From NCBI GenBank assembly GCA_002729235.1, contig PBTY01000055.1:158544-222543 (forward strand): 64,000 nucleotides of DNA, in the 5' to 3' direction. Each line of letters opens with the position of its first letter. Positions within the stretch are counted from its first letter, which is position 1. The position numbers and the translations under genes are program-made. The stretch is from Rickettsiales bacterium. GTDB taxonomy: Bacteria; Bacteroidota; Bacteroidia; Cytophagales; Cyclobacteriaceae. Under the pieces are notes generated by a model that saw nothing but the letters and a program-made list of their open reading frames with translations, did not search any database and was not told the origin of the DNA. Shown here one piece after another: positions 45,105 through 53,782 of the stretch.

Positions 45105-46436
45105 TTAAAATCCTCCGTTGGCTCCTTTTGAGGTTTGCAGTTGCTTGGCCATTGCCGCACCAATCAAGCTTTCTAGTGGAGTGCCTCCTTTGCCGTCGCT
45201 TCCCATGATCATGGTCTCTGGAAATTTGATTTTGGCAATTTCAGCTGCTACTCTTACATCTCTATCAAGCTCCATTTTCAACTTCACCTCTGGAGTGATA
45301 CCAGCAGTTACTTTTTTCGCAATTTCATAAGCATCAGCATCAGCTTGTACTTTTTTACGTTGTGCATTGAGTCTTTCAGTTTCCAGTGCTATCGCAGCAA
45401 GCTTTTTGTTGGTTTCTTCCTGCTTTAGCTTCGTTTCAATGGCGATCAAGGCTTTCACCTGCTCTTTCTCTTGAGCTACACGCTCAGCTGCTTTGTCACG
45501 CTCACCTTCGGCAATGATTCGTTGTTGTGCGTCCTTAGCTGTCTCGACTTTCTGTTGCTCTAGTTGTCTTTTAGCAGATTCATCACGCTGTGCCTCAAGT
45601 CGTTGTTTAAAGGTTGCTTCCAGTTCCACATTGTCTACGATGACCTGAGAGACAATAATGTTGTTCTCGCTGAGTTCGTGCTGTATCCTTTTCGGGACTC
45701 CGTTCTCCAGGATCTTCTTCACTTCGTAAGAAGTTTTGATTTCCTTGATCCCTCGATCCTCATCCTCTTTGATTGGAGTGAATACAGTATCACGCTTTTC
45801 AATCTTCTCAACAGCATACGCTCCACCTTTCAATTGCTCTTCAAAAGCTTGTCTGAAGCTTTGGGCTTCACCAGAAATGTAATCTTGAGCCGCAAACATG
45901 TAAGCGGTGTTGATCAATTGCTCCTTTACCGTTGGTACAATGGTGTTGTTGACCAGGTTGCTCATGGTTCGGAACTTTACAGCCAGGCTGATAAAGCTTT
46001 CCTCATCTCTTGGCAATTCAAATCTGGTAGAGACAAATCCAGAAGCGGTTACCTGATCAATGAATCGCAGTGGAATTGGTTTCATGACTCCACTTACTTC
46101 AGACTCATCGATTTCGATGTTCTGACCAACCACTTTTACATCAATGTACTTTTCCCACTTGTCAATTTTGGCAAATCCTCTCCACTTGATTCCCTGTTCC
46201 ATTACTGCACTCATTTGTCCTGTCGGATAAACCAGTAAATAATTGAATCCTCTATCGGCAAAAAAGAACAGCGAGTTCGTAAGCATCAGTAGAACCCCCA
46301 AAAACATAAACATCAACCCTTGTGCTCTTTTGAATTTTTTCATCCAGGCGAGGGATGAAACGGTGATGTCTATTCTGGAAATGATAAAAATCAAAAATCC
46401 AATCAAAAGAGCGATTACTCCGAAAAATGTTAGCAT
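45105..46436 (-). CDS. SPFH/band-7 domain membrane protein
   Basis: 443 aa. Two N-terminal hydrophobic helices (about 1-20 and 38-61) precede a band-7 domain (about 65-260). Residues 265-390 form a long charged coiled coil rich in Ala, Glu, Gln and Lys, and the tail is Gly-rich. This architecture is that of prohibitin/flotillin-like proteins that build large membrane-associated rings. The adjacent channel gene converges with it. No NfeD-like protease partner is adjacent. The exact subfamily is unclear. Confidence 0.85.
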   Translation of the reverse strand: MLTFFGVIALLIGFLIFIISRIDITVSSLAWMKKFKRAQGLMFMFLGVLLMLTNSLFFFADRGFNYLLVYPTGQMSAVMEQGIKWRGFAKIDKWEKYIDVKVVGQNIEIDESEVSGVMKPIPLRFIDQVTASGFVSTRFELPRDEESFISLAVKFRTMSNLVNNTIVPTVKEQLINTAYMFAAQDYISGEAQSFRQAFEEQLKGGAYAVEKIEKRDTVFTPIKEDEDRGIKEIKTSYEVKKILENGVPKRIQHELSENNIIVSQVIVDNVELEATFKQRLEAQRDESAKRQLEQQKVETAKDAQQRIIAEGERDKAAERVAQEKEQVKALIAIETKLKQEETNKKLAAIALETERLNAQRKKVQADADAYEIAKKVTAGITPEVKLKMELDRDVRVAAEIAKIKFPETMIMGSDGKGGTPLESLIGAAMAKQLQTSKGANGGF

Positions 46437-46870
46437 AGTTATGGTATTAAAAGGTTAACAATACATGCTAGCGTCTTAATTAGTTATCATTATTTGAGTT
46501 AATTTGTTGTATGCTCAAAAAAATGTCTTAATTAATATCTGCATATACGATTATACGATTAATACCTAAATATGTTGCTATATATATTAAATAAAATCTC
46601 AAACTAATAGCAGTGCTAATAAAAAGAGCTTTTAGGGTGTTGTTAATGATTTTGGACTTGTCTGTTTGAGGTAATAAACAAGCGCGGTGAGTCGGATACT
46701 CAACTCTTGATGCTTATTGAGCTGGTGATATTGTTTTTTTTGACCTTGTAGACGATGCGTAGAGGTCCAATACGCTCGTTTTTTTAGTTAATCGCTTAAT
46801 TAGCAACAATTTACGTGCAGACTTCTTCGTTACTCAAGCGGTCTAATCAACTAAACTGAATATTACTGTT
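46437..46870. other. Long AT-rich intergenic region with a leader terminator
   Basis: 434 bp without a convincing gene. The left half is very AT-rich and contains a tandem TACGATTA pair (46546-46561). The right half has small hairpins (for example GAGT/ACTC and CTCAA/TTGAG near 46690-46725), a run of eight T near 46733-46740, and a terminator-like structure at 46753-46785. An sRNA or a regulated leader for the next gene is possible; no perfect promoter pair was found. Confidence 0.45.
46753..46785 (+). terminator. Terminator-like hairpin in leader of the DoxX-like gene
   Basis: CGA, a bulged T, GCGTA (46753-46761) pairs with TACGC-TCG (46771-46778), followed by seven T. GACCT (46742-46746) can pair with AGGTC (46763-46767) in the loop, giving a competing fold. 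It sits 86 nt upstream of the ATG at 46871 with no gene on its 5' side. Confidence 0.5.
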
Positions 46871-48148
46871 ATGCACCTAACCATCTCCAATCAATGGCCA
46901 ATATGGCAATTGATCCTGTTTCGCTTTGCTTTTGTCTTTTTTAGTCTATACATCATTATTCAAAATAATGGAGCATTTCCATTTTGGGATGTGCTGATTA
47001 CTTACCCTACAGAAGGATTACATCTTTTTATCCCATGGATTGCTGATACATTTCTAAGCCTTGATGAGCGCATAACCGTGTTCACGAATGGAAGTGGAGA
47101 TACCACTTATGACAATGTGATAGTTCTAACCATTTTCGTTATTTCCATTTTCTCAATGATCATCTGGTCTGTACTTGATCGAAACAGGCAAAACTATGAT
47201 CAGCTGTATGCGTGGTTGTTGGTGGGGATTCGCTTTTATGTGGGCTTAATGCTGATCAACTACGGAATGGTTAAAGTCTTTAAGATGCAATTTTCCTCTC
47301 CGGGACCTTATCGATTGTTGCAGAGTTATGGAGATTCTTCTCCGATGGGGCTCGCCTGGACATTCCTGGGATTTTCCAAAGGATATAATTACTTCATGGG
47401 GTTAGCTGAGCTTTCTGCCGTTCTATTGCTGTTTAGGAGAACTGCCACATTTGGTGCTATCCTGACTCTGGCCACATCGTTGAACATCATGTCTATTAAC
47501 TACTTCTATGATGTGCCTGTCAAGTTGCTTTCTACTTCTCTTGCAGTCATGTCTGCAGTCATTTTATTGCATGATGCAAAAAGGCTGATTACTTTTTTCT
47601 TCACCAGTAATCCAGTTTCGTTACCTGCATTCCCAAGTCCAAGAATCAGTATAAAGCCACTTAAAATTGGTTTGGTTTCGGTGAAGTATTTGGTAATTGG
47701 GTATGTCTGCATTTGGGGAGCCTATGAGACGTATGGTATGATGGATGAGTGGGGTGATGCAGCACCAAAGGACCTGTTTTATGGAGCATACGATGTACAG
47801 GAGTTTGTGCTCAATGGAGATACTATACCACCAATAAAAAACAACACGAGAAGGTGGGATCTGTTCATGGTCCAGTGGAAGGGTTACGCTCAAGCTAAAA
47901 TGATGGATCAAAGTCCAAAATATCTGCAAATTGAACAAGACACTGTTGCTAGTACCGTAAATATCAAAATGGGAAGAGATACAGTTGGGGCAGTAATCAA
48001 CTATGTTTTGACAGATAGCACCTTGGTATTTGATGGTGTATTGGATCAGGATACGTTACTTATAGCAATGAAGAAAATCGATCTGGATAAGATGAATCTT
48101 ACTGGTCGCGGCTTTAATTGGATCAACGAATATCCATACAATCGTTGA
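46871..48148 (+). CDS. DoxX-like multi-pass membrane protein
   Basis: 425 aa. Seven or eight hydrophobic segments are predicted between residues 12 and 295. The middle region (IRFYVGLMLINYGMVKVFKMQF, then ELSAVLLLFRRTATFGAILTLA) matches the DoxX/DoxD four-helix pattern. A C-terminal soluble part of about 110 residues (RRWDLFMVQWKGYAQ onward, beta-rich) is not part of the basic DoxX family. Function unknown; relatives are sometimes linked to redox or quinone-related membrane complexes. Confidence 0.65.
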   Translation: MHLTISNQWPIWQLILFRFAFVFFSLYIIIQNNGAFPFWDVLITYPTEGLHLFIPWIADTFLSLDERITVFTNGSGDTTYDNVIVLTIFVISIFSMIIWSVLDRNRQNYDQLYAWLLVGIRFYVGLMLINYGMVKVFKMQFSSPGPYRLLQSYGDSSPMGLAWTFLGFSKGYNYFMGLAELSAVLLLFRRTATFGAILTLATSLNIMSINYFYDVPVKLLSTSLAVMSAVILLHDAKRLITFFFTSNPVSLPAFPSPRISIKPLKIGLVSVKYLVIGYVCIWGAYETYGMMDEWGDAAPKDLFYGAYDVQEFVLNGDTIPPIKNNTRRWDLFMVQWKGYAQAKMMDQSPKYLQIEQDTVASTVNIKMGRDTVGAVINYVLTDSTLVFDGVLDQDTLLIAMKKIDLDKMNLTGRGFNWINEYPYNR

Positions 48149-48198
48149 TGTAACCTGAAGATTTTCAACTAATTATGATTTTTAAACAATTTATCTGA

Positions 48199-48212
48199 CT
48201 AACTGCAGTTAG
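48199..48212. promoter_or_regulatory. 14-bp perfect palindrome upstream of surface-repeat gene
   Basis: CTAACTGCAGTTAG is its own reverse complement and lies 30 bp before the ATG at 48242. It could be the site of a dimeric regulator. A palindrome of this length by chance in one window is possible. Confidence 0.35.
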
Positions 48213-48241
48213 AAAGAAACGCGCTCTAATCAAACACCACC

Positions 48242-49651
48242 ATGATTCATCAGCAATCCCTTCTTCAAAAGGGGCTAGCTATTTCTTTGCTCATTTTTTC
48301 CACCATCCGGGCTCAAGGGCAGTTCAAAGAACTACCATATCGGGAGAACTTCTTTCAATTGTCATTTTTCCCAGGAGTTAGTACCAATGGACTGTCCTCG
48401 GCTATGTACTACAATAAGTTTTCCATAAATCTCACCAGTGGAATCTCAGCAGGCAATCATTATTTTGAGTTAGGAGTGATTTCCAATACGCATACCAGAT
48501 CCAGTGGCGGTATTCAATTGGCCGGCCTGGCTAATATTGTTGGAAGTAATAGTTATGTCAATTTTACTCTGGGAGAACAGAATCAATTGATTCGTGATGG
48601 AGATGTGTCTGATTTGGCTGGTATTCAATTTTCTGGACTTTTCAATTATGTGAGAAATAATGTGAAGGGTTTTCAGTTTACAGGAGGCTTCAATCTCAAT
48701 AATGGCAATGCTTCCGTCATTCAGTTTGGTGGATTAGGTAATTACGTGGGGCAGAGTTTTGGAGGAATTCAGGTGGCAGGGCTATTTAATAATGTGAATT
48801 ATGGTGCCAGAGGATTTCAATTCTCAGGTCTATTCAACCGGGCAAAGTTCGAGATGGACGGACTGCAGTTATCGTTGGTCAATCTGGTGGGTAGGTTGTC
48901 TGGTGCCAATTCCACACAATCTACCAGCAGAAGAGGTATGCAGATCGGACTAGTGAATTTGGCTAAATCCAATGATGGGGTTCAGTTGGGGTTATTCAAT
49001 AAAACAAAAGGATTTAGAGGAGTGCAAATAGGACTCATTAACTTCTATAAGCCAAGTCCATATCAAGGAGAACAAGGGAAGGGCAAATATGGCGTTCCCA
49101 TTGGTTTAATCAATATTGGTGGGTTGAGTCATATGCGTTTCAATACGGATGGGTTGTTTTTAATTAATAGTGAATTAGCTACCGGTAACTGTCGAAATTG
49201 TACCTGGACAGAGTCTCAAATGCCCATTGATAAGCGATTTCAGGTGCATAATGTCAATGCTTTGATATTCGGATATAATCCTCAAGAAAATCCGACATAC
49301 CAGTGGACCGCTGGTTATGGTTTTCAACAGATGCTTTATATCAAGTCTTCCATGAGTAAATCGGACTTTAACAACAAACGTTACTTCATTTCTTATGGTC
49401 TAAGAGGACAGCACCTAAATCGCTCCAAGAAGTTCGATGGCGCTATCAGATTGTTAACCAAAGCACATACTGAGTTGGGATATCGGCTGACTAAAGGAGG
49501 CGGCTTGTATCTGTTTGGAGGAGTTAATATGAATTGGTTGCTGAATGATGATCCTCTACTTGATCCACCAGGGATTGATTTGGTGTCTGGAACTATTGGG
49601 AAAAGAGAATATCGCTTATGGGCAGGATATGTTGTGGGAATCCAGATTTAG
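48242..49651 (+). CDS. Outer-surface protein with repeated GLxN units (LA_2272-like)
   Basis: 469 aa with a signal peptide (ending about residue 27). From about residue 87 to 290 it has around ten repeats of the type GIQFSGLFNYV, GFQFSGLFNRA, GMQIGLVNLAK, GVQLGLFNKTK, GVQIGLINF, each about 15-22 residues. This fits the surface-repeat pattern called LA_2272-like, from memory. The C-terminal 170 residues look like outer-membrane strands and end in VGIQI. A beta-solenoid or barrel is likely; the role is unknown. Confidence 0.7.
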   Translation: MIHQQSLLQKGLAISLLIFSTIRAQGQFKELPYRENFFQLSFFPGVSTNGLSSAMYYNKFSINLTSGISAGNHYFELGVISNTHTRSSGGIQLAGLANIVGSNSYVNFTLGEQNQLIRDGDVSDLAGIQFSGLFNYVRNNVKGFQFTGGFNLNNGNASVIQFGGLGNYVGQSFGGIQVAGLFNNVNYGARGFQFSGLFNRAKFEMDGLQLSLVNLVGRLSGANSTQSTSRRGMQIGLVNLAKSNDGVQLGLFNKTKGFRGVQIGLINFYKPSPYQGEQGKGKYGVPIGLINIGGLSHMRFNTDGLFLINSELATGNCRNCTWTESQMPIDKRFQVHNVNALIFGYNPQENPTYQWTAGYGFQQMLYIKSSMSKSDFNNKRYFISYGLRGQHLNRSKKFDGAIRLLTKAHTELGYRLTKGGGLYLFGGVNMNWLLNDDPLLDPPGIDLVSGTIGKREYRLWAGYVVGIQI

Positions 49652-49684
49652 TAATTGCTTTTGTGATTGCTTAATTTACCAGAC

Positions 49685-50392
49685 ATGTTAATAGAGCTAC
49701 TTTTGTATTCAGGTTTTGCAGGCATTACCGTTTTGGTTGGAGGTTTATTGGCTAATTATTTTAACCACCACATTGAAGAGACGCCAGTCAAATATGAGAT
49801 TACCCACACCATGATGGCGTTTGGAGGAGGGATCATTCTTTCTGCCGCTGGACTTGTTTTAGTACCAAAGGGAATGGAAGAGCTGACCTTATGGCCTGTG
49901 ATTTTGTGTTTTGGTGCTGGAGCAGTTGTCTTTTACTTCATTGATAAGTGGCTTGCTAGTAAAGGAGGTCAAATGTCTACTTTGCTGGCCATGTTGATGG
50001 ATTTTGTACCCGAGTCCATAGCACTTGGTTCCATATTCGCATCAGATCAAAAGACTGGTACCCTGTTGGCGGTATTTATTGGTCTTCAGAATCTTCCAGA
50101 GGCGTTTAATTCTTTCAGGGATATGGTGCTCAGTGGATATGGTGTAAAGAAAACCCTGGTTATTTTCTCTTTTTTAAGCTTCTCAGGCATTATTGGAGCT
50201 TTACTTGGGCACTATTTCCTGTCTAATTATCCTGATTCCACTGCCTATTTAATGGTTTTTGCGAGTGGCGGTATTCTTTATTTGATATTTCAGGATATTG
50301 CTCCTGCAAGCAAAATGAAAGAGAGTTTTATCCCTTCTCTTGGAGCTACTGGAGGTTTTTTAGTTGAGATGATTGGGGAAAAAGTGATCTAA
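49685..50392 (+). CDS. ZIP family metal transporter
   Basis: 235 aa from the ATG at 49685; an upstream TTG at 49667 also opens the frame. About eight membrane helices. TM4 carries DFVPESIALG in place of HNxPEG, and TM5 has GLQNLPEAF with the conserved PE pair, so the divalent-metal pathway is recognisable although one histidine is replaced by Asp. Likely imports zinc, iron or another divalent ion. The DUF3445 gene starts 10 bp after it. Confidence 0.8.
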   Translation: MLIELLLYSGFAGITVLVGGLLANYFNHHIEETPVKYEITHTMMAFGGGIILSAAGLVLVPKGMEELTLWPVILCFGAGAVVFYFIDKWLASKGGQMSTLLAMLMDFVPESIALGSIFASDQKTGTLLAVFIGLQNLPEAFNSFRDMVLSGYGVKKTLVIFSFLSFSGIIGALLGHYFLSNYPDSTAYLMVFASGGILYLIFQDIAPASKMKESFIPSLGATGGFLVEMIGEKVI

Positions 50393-50402
50393 TGGTTGGT
50401 TT

Positions 50403-51332
50403 ATGAGCAAAGAATATTCTAAATATTTACCCTTCCTGACTGGGCAATATTCGACTACTCCAGGGATTCAGAAACTAGATAAAGCAGAAACTGAATTTGA
50501 TCGGTTGGTATTCCAAATTGACGATCAGTATGAATTGTATTTGGAGAATAAAAAGGAATGCCGTCAGGAAAGTATTCATAAATACTATCACCAGTCAAAT
50601 TACAAACCCCAGACGGCCAAAGTAATTAATGAGTACATCATCAATCAGCTAGGTTCAGAGCATCCTGCTGTTTATGAATTGAAAAACGATCGTTTTTGTA
50701 ACCGAAAAACTGGAGAATCCTTCGGTTATAATTTGGGTACCGGGGTTGTTGATTCAGATCACTACATTGATTTGTTTGATGCACTATGCAATCAGGTTCA
50801 GGAAGATATGGCCGTATTTCAATTAACCGATGAGTCAGATTACTTAACCGCAGTGCATCTATGCGCTCCTAATCATTGGTCACCAGGAGCAAAAATTGGA
50901 AAGCCTTTCGATGCAATACACCAACCTGTGGCTGACATGGAGGAGACGATTAAACGATATCCTCCGATGCTTCAGTCTATTGTGAAATTAGGGAGTCCGT
51001 TTACTCGTTTCGCCTGGGGAATAGCTACAGATATTCGACTCAATCATCATCCTGAGGCACCTGAAGGAGTGGATAAAAAAGAGTGGGAGGGAAGGTCTTC
51101 AGCATCTGATGAAGACCCAATTTTCATAAGAGTTGAGCGGCAGAATTTGATTGGTTTTCCAGAAGTGAATGCTTTTTTATTTACCATTCGAACCTATCAT
51201 TATACAGTGGATGAACTCACTACATCAGAAAAAAAGCAATTGTGGGAAGCGGTAAAGAGTATGTCTCCAGCTACATTGAACTATAAAGGACTTAACGAAA
51301 TTCTTCCAGAGTTGGTGCGAAGATTAAAGTGA
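50403..51332 (+). CDS. DUF3445 / heme-dependent oxidative N-demethylase-like protein
   Basis: 309 aa, cytoplasmic. The signature HLCAPNHWSPGAKIGKPF (about 157-174), followed by IHQPVADME, and the later RVERQNLIGFPE belong to the DUF3445 family, members of which include heme-dependent oxidative N-demethylase alpha subunits. The reaction here (demethylation of a secondary or tertiary amine) is assumed, not shown. It follows the ZIP gene by 10 bp, so co-expression with a metal transporter is likely. Confidence 0.82.
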   Translation: MSKEYSKYLPFLTGQYSTTPGIQKLDKAETEFDRLVFQIDDQYELYLENKKECRQESIHKYYHQSNYKPQTAKVINEYIINQLGSEHPAVYELKNDRFCNRKTGESFGYNLGTGVVDSDHYIDLFDALCNQVQEDMAVFQLTDESDYLTAVHLCAPNHWSPGAKIGKPFDAIHQPVADMEETIKRYPPMLQSIVKLGSPFTRFAWGIATDIRLNHHPEAPEGVDKKEWEGRSSASDEDPIFIRVERQNLIGFPEVNAFLFTIRTYHYTVDELTTSEKKQLWEAVKSMSPATLNYKGLNEILPELVRRLK

Positions 51333-51406
51333 AATTTAGGGACTGTATCTATTCTCCTATAAGAATAGAAGCTTTATATATTGCAGATAACTAATGCTAA
51401 CGCCTG

Positions 51407-51940
51407 ATGATTAAAGCCTTACTTTTTTTAACTATAACACTGATTTCATTTGCTTCTTCAGCTCAATTTGCTGAGAAGCTCGATAAAGAAATCGCCGAGC
51501 TTAAGTCCAGAATGAAATTGGATGGTATTTCCAAAGAAGACTATTTTACTTCACTTGCAGATATGTCTGGAGATATGCCTTTGGAGTCGGTAAATGCTAT
51601 CATGACAGGTCCTTGGTGGCGGTATTCTCATACAGTATATCCAGACGGCAGAGAGGTGAGGCTGAGTAGCGCTCGTGGAGTTTTAAAATTTCCAGATGAA
51701 ACAAACGCATATTACATCAAGCGAAATGAGAAGGATACAGCTTGGTGTGAATGGTCCTATGCTGAAGGACAACTCTTGCTACATCGTTTCAAAGACAAGT
51801 CAAAACAGGGAAATCCATTAGCAGAACCTCTCAATTTGCATTCGTTGACAGAAAAACGATTGGTGTTAATAGCATTGGTAAAAAGTAAGGAATACCCAGA
51901 CAAGTATAGAGCCGTTTTCCATGTTTACTTTCGAAGGTGA
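51407..51940 (+). CDS. Secreted protein of unknown function
   Basis: 177 aa with a signal peptide (MIKALLFLTITLISFASSAQ). The mature part starts with an amphipathic helix (KLDKEIAELKSRMKLD), then a beta-rich domain with MTGPWWRYSHTVYPDGREVRL and WCEWSYAEGQLLLHRF. No recognised family. It stands between DUF3445 and the KAP gene with short intergenic gaps. Confidence 0.6.
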   Translation: MIKALLFLTITLISFASSAQFAEKLDKEIAELKSRMKLDGISKEDYFTSLADMSGDMPLESVNAIMTGPWWRYSHTVYPDGREVRLSSARGVLKFPDETNAYYIKRNEKDTAWCEWSYAEGQLLLHRFKDKSKQGNPLAEPLNLHSLTEKRLVLIALVKSKEYPDKYRAVFHVYFRR

Positions 51941-51999
51941 GTTTATTAATAATTCGTCAACTCTGGTTGGATTTTCATGTATAAAAACTGGTGCAATTC

Positions 52000-52007
52000 T
52001 ATCTTTG
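52000..52007 (+). promoter_or_regulatory. Promoter -7-like box upstream of KAP gene
   Basis: TATCTTTG matches TAnnTTTG exactly, with no good -33 element. The KAP start lies about 210 nt further, so a long leader would be implied. The 281-bp gap otherwise shows only AT-rich DNA and one imperfect hairpin near 52110-52132. Confidence 0.3.
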
Positions 52008-52221
52008 CTGAGGCTTTGACCAAATAGATAATTGGAATTAACTTTTTTTAAGAGAAGTCAATCCAAACTAATGCTACTGGTGATCAACCTACTTCGAACG
52101 GTACCTTAAAAGCCTAGAAAATATTCAGGCTGATAAGTATTTAATTCAATTTGAATGTGAAGCCAATTCTCTACTCTTGATTTCTTTTTCAGTTACTTCT
52201 AAATTTTTTCTAGATTAGAAC

Positions 52222-53634
52222 ATGACTGATAAAACCCGCCATATCCCAATTGATTCTCCGAAAGAAGAATTCAAAAATCACTTAGCCATTCCTGATAATC
52301 ACAGAGTATTCTTCTCTGGTCCATTCGGAATAGGTAAGACCTATTTCATTAAAAAATTCTTTGAAGAATCAGAAGAATACATTTCGATTCATCTATATCC
52401 AGTCAACTATTCTGTAGCACAGAATGAGGACATCTTTGAGTTGATCAAGTATGATATCATTCGCAATTTGATAGAATCCAAAGTTGAAGTTTTTGATAAT
52501 ATTGAGATATCCAATAGCATCTATTTTTATTTCTATTTTCAGAATTCTGTCAATCGGATTTTAGAGCCTTTTATTGAGGGAACTAAAAAGCTAAGTAGTA
52601 GTGCAGATGGTTTGCTGAAATTCGCAAATGGGCTTGAGAAGGTTGAAAAACTAAATCTTAATGGATTTGAGAAGTTTAAGAAAGAGAACTCAAGTAAACT
52701 ATCAATTCTTCAAAAGTATCTAGGCGAATCTGAAGAATCAAAGGGTTCTATCTATGAAAGTAATTACTATACTGCTTTAATAAAAAGTGCAATTGATGTG
52801 CTTCGAGAAAAGGATAAAAAAATAGTTCTTGTGATTGATGACCTTGATAGGGTAGATCCAGAGCATATCTTTAGAATTCTGAACGTTTTCAGTGCGCACT
52901 TTGATCAGTATGATTTTGAGAGAAATGAAGATGTACATAGAAATAAGTTTGGCTTTGATACAGTAATGCTAGTAGGAGACTATCAGAACATACAATCAAT
53001 ATTTAGTCATAAGTATGGAGTGAAAGCTGATTTTAATGGTTACCTAGATAAGTTTTATTCTCAAGCTCTATTTCAATATGATAATCTAGATGCAATTAAA
53101 TTGTGGGTAGACTCATTAGATTTCCCTGGTTTAGATTTTCTAAGGGTTTCTATAATTCGAATTGTCAAAGAATTACTCAATGATCGTTGTATTACAGTGC
53201 GTGGCTTGATGAGGTATCAACCAGTACGAATCAATAAGCCTACGGGGAAATTCATATTTGCTAAGCTGTATATACTATTATGTGATCTTTTAGGAGGCTT
53301 TGAGGTCTTGAAGAATACATTTCTGATAATGAAGAGTCAGGAGAAAAAATTGTTTGATCCAAATTTTGAAACTGAAGAGATTGATCAGCTTTTGACTGTA
53401 GCATTGCCTATAATAAAGGAGTTTGGGGTTTTGCTGAAAACTTATACTGATAATAAGTATACTATTGAATTAAGTAGCTATAAGACGGTTGTGTTTTCAT
53501 TGAAAGAAGTAAGTGGTAATACATATGCTAAGATCGATAATCATGAAATTGTTAGTTCAGATCTTTTTTGGGAAATTCTTTTAGAAGGATTGGAGTCAAG
53601 TAGGTTATATTTCATATCAAGAATTGGTATTTAG
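52222..53634 (+). CDS. KAP-type P-loop NTPase
   Basis: 470 aa. Walker A is GPFGIGKT (33-40), Walker B IVLVIDDLDR (201-210), and a sensor-like VMLVGDYQNI follows near residues 250-260. The order and the DDLDR motif match the KAP family, members of which include the phage-exclusion protein PifA. No membrane helices are evident, unlike many KAP proteins. It is strongly AT-rich with many AAA/ATT codons relative to neighbours, which suggests acquisition by transfer. No defence partner lies nearby, so a defence role is inference only. Confidence 0.75.
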   Translation: MTDKTRHIPIDSPKEEFKNHLAIPDNHRVFFSGPFGIGKTYFIKKFFEESEEYISIHLYPVNYSVAQNEDIFELIKYDIIRNLIESKVEVFDNIEISNSIYFYFYFQNSVNRILEPFIEGTKKLSSSADGLLKFANGLEKVEKLNLNGFEKFKKENSSKLSILQKYLGESEESKGSIYESNYYTALIKSAIDVLREKDKKIVLVIDDLDRVDPEHIFRILNVFSAHFDQYDFERNEDVHRNKFGFDTVMLVGDYQNIQSIFSHKYGVKADFNGYLDKFYSQALFQYDNLDAIKLWVDSLDFPGLDFLRVSIIRIVKELLNDRCITVRGLMRYQPVRINKPTGKFIFAKLYILLCDLLGGFEVLKNTFLIMKSQEKKLFDPNFETEEIDQLLTVALPIIKEFGVLLKTYTDNKYTIELSSYKTVVFSLKEVSGNTYAKIDNHEIVSSDLFWEILLEGLESSRLYFISRIGI

Positions 53635-53729
53635 GAGAGTTTACATTCAGTGTTTTCAATCCTATTTAATATTATCTTCTGTACTTCGTTAATCCTGCAA
53701 AATCAGAACAATAGCAGGGCTCTTTTGCT

Positions 53730-53737
53730 TATTTTTG
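53730..53737 (+). promoter_or_regulatory. Promoter -7 box for icmF
   Basis: TATTTTTG matches TAnnTTTG exactly; the -33 element is not clear. The start site near 53743 supports the ATG at 53783. Confidence 0.5.
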
Positions 53738-53782
53738 TGGTTACCCAAAATCAACATAACCCCAAAACATAAAACATCACCT

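Noticed and set aside
45564..46238. 224-codon open frame on the plus strand opposite the SPFH gene
   Set aside because: It is antisense to a clear SPFH gene with a good coiled coil and terminator; composition is that of a shadow frame and no motif is seen.
46546..46561. Tandem TACGATTA pair as an iteron or origin element
   Set aside because: Only two copies in a very AT-rich gap; no DnaA-box cluster or replication gene nearby.
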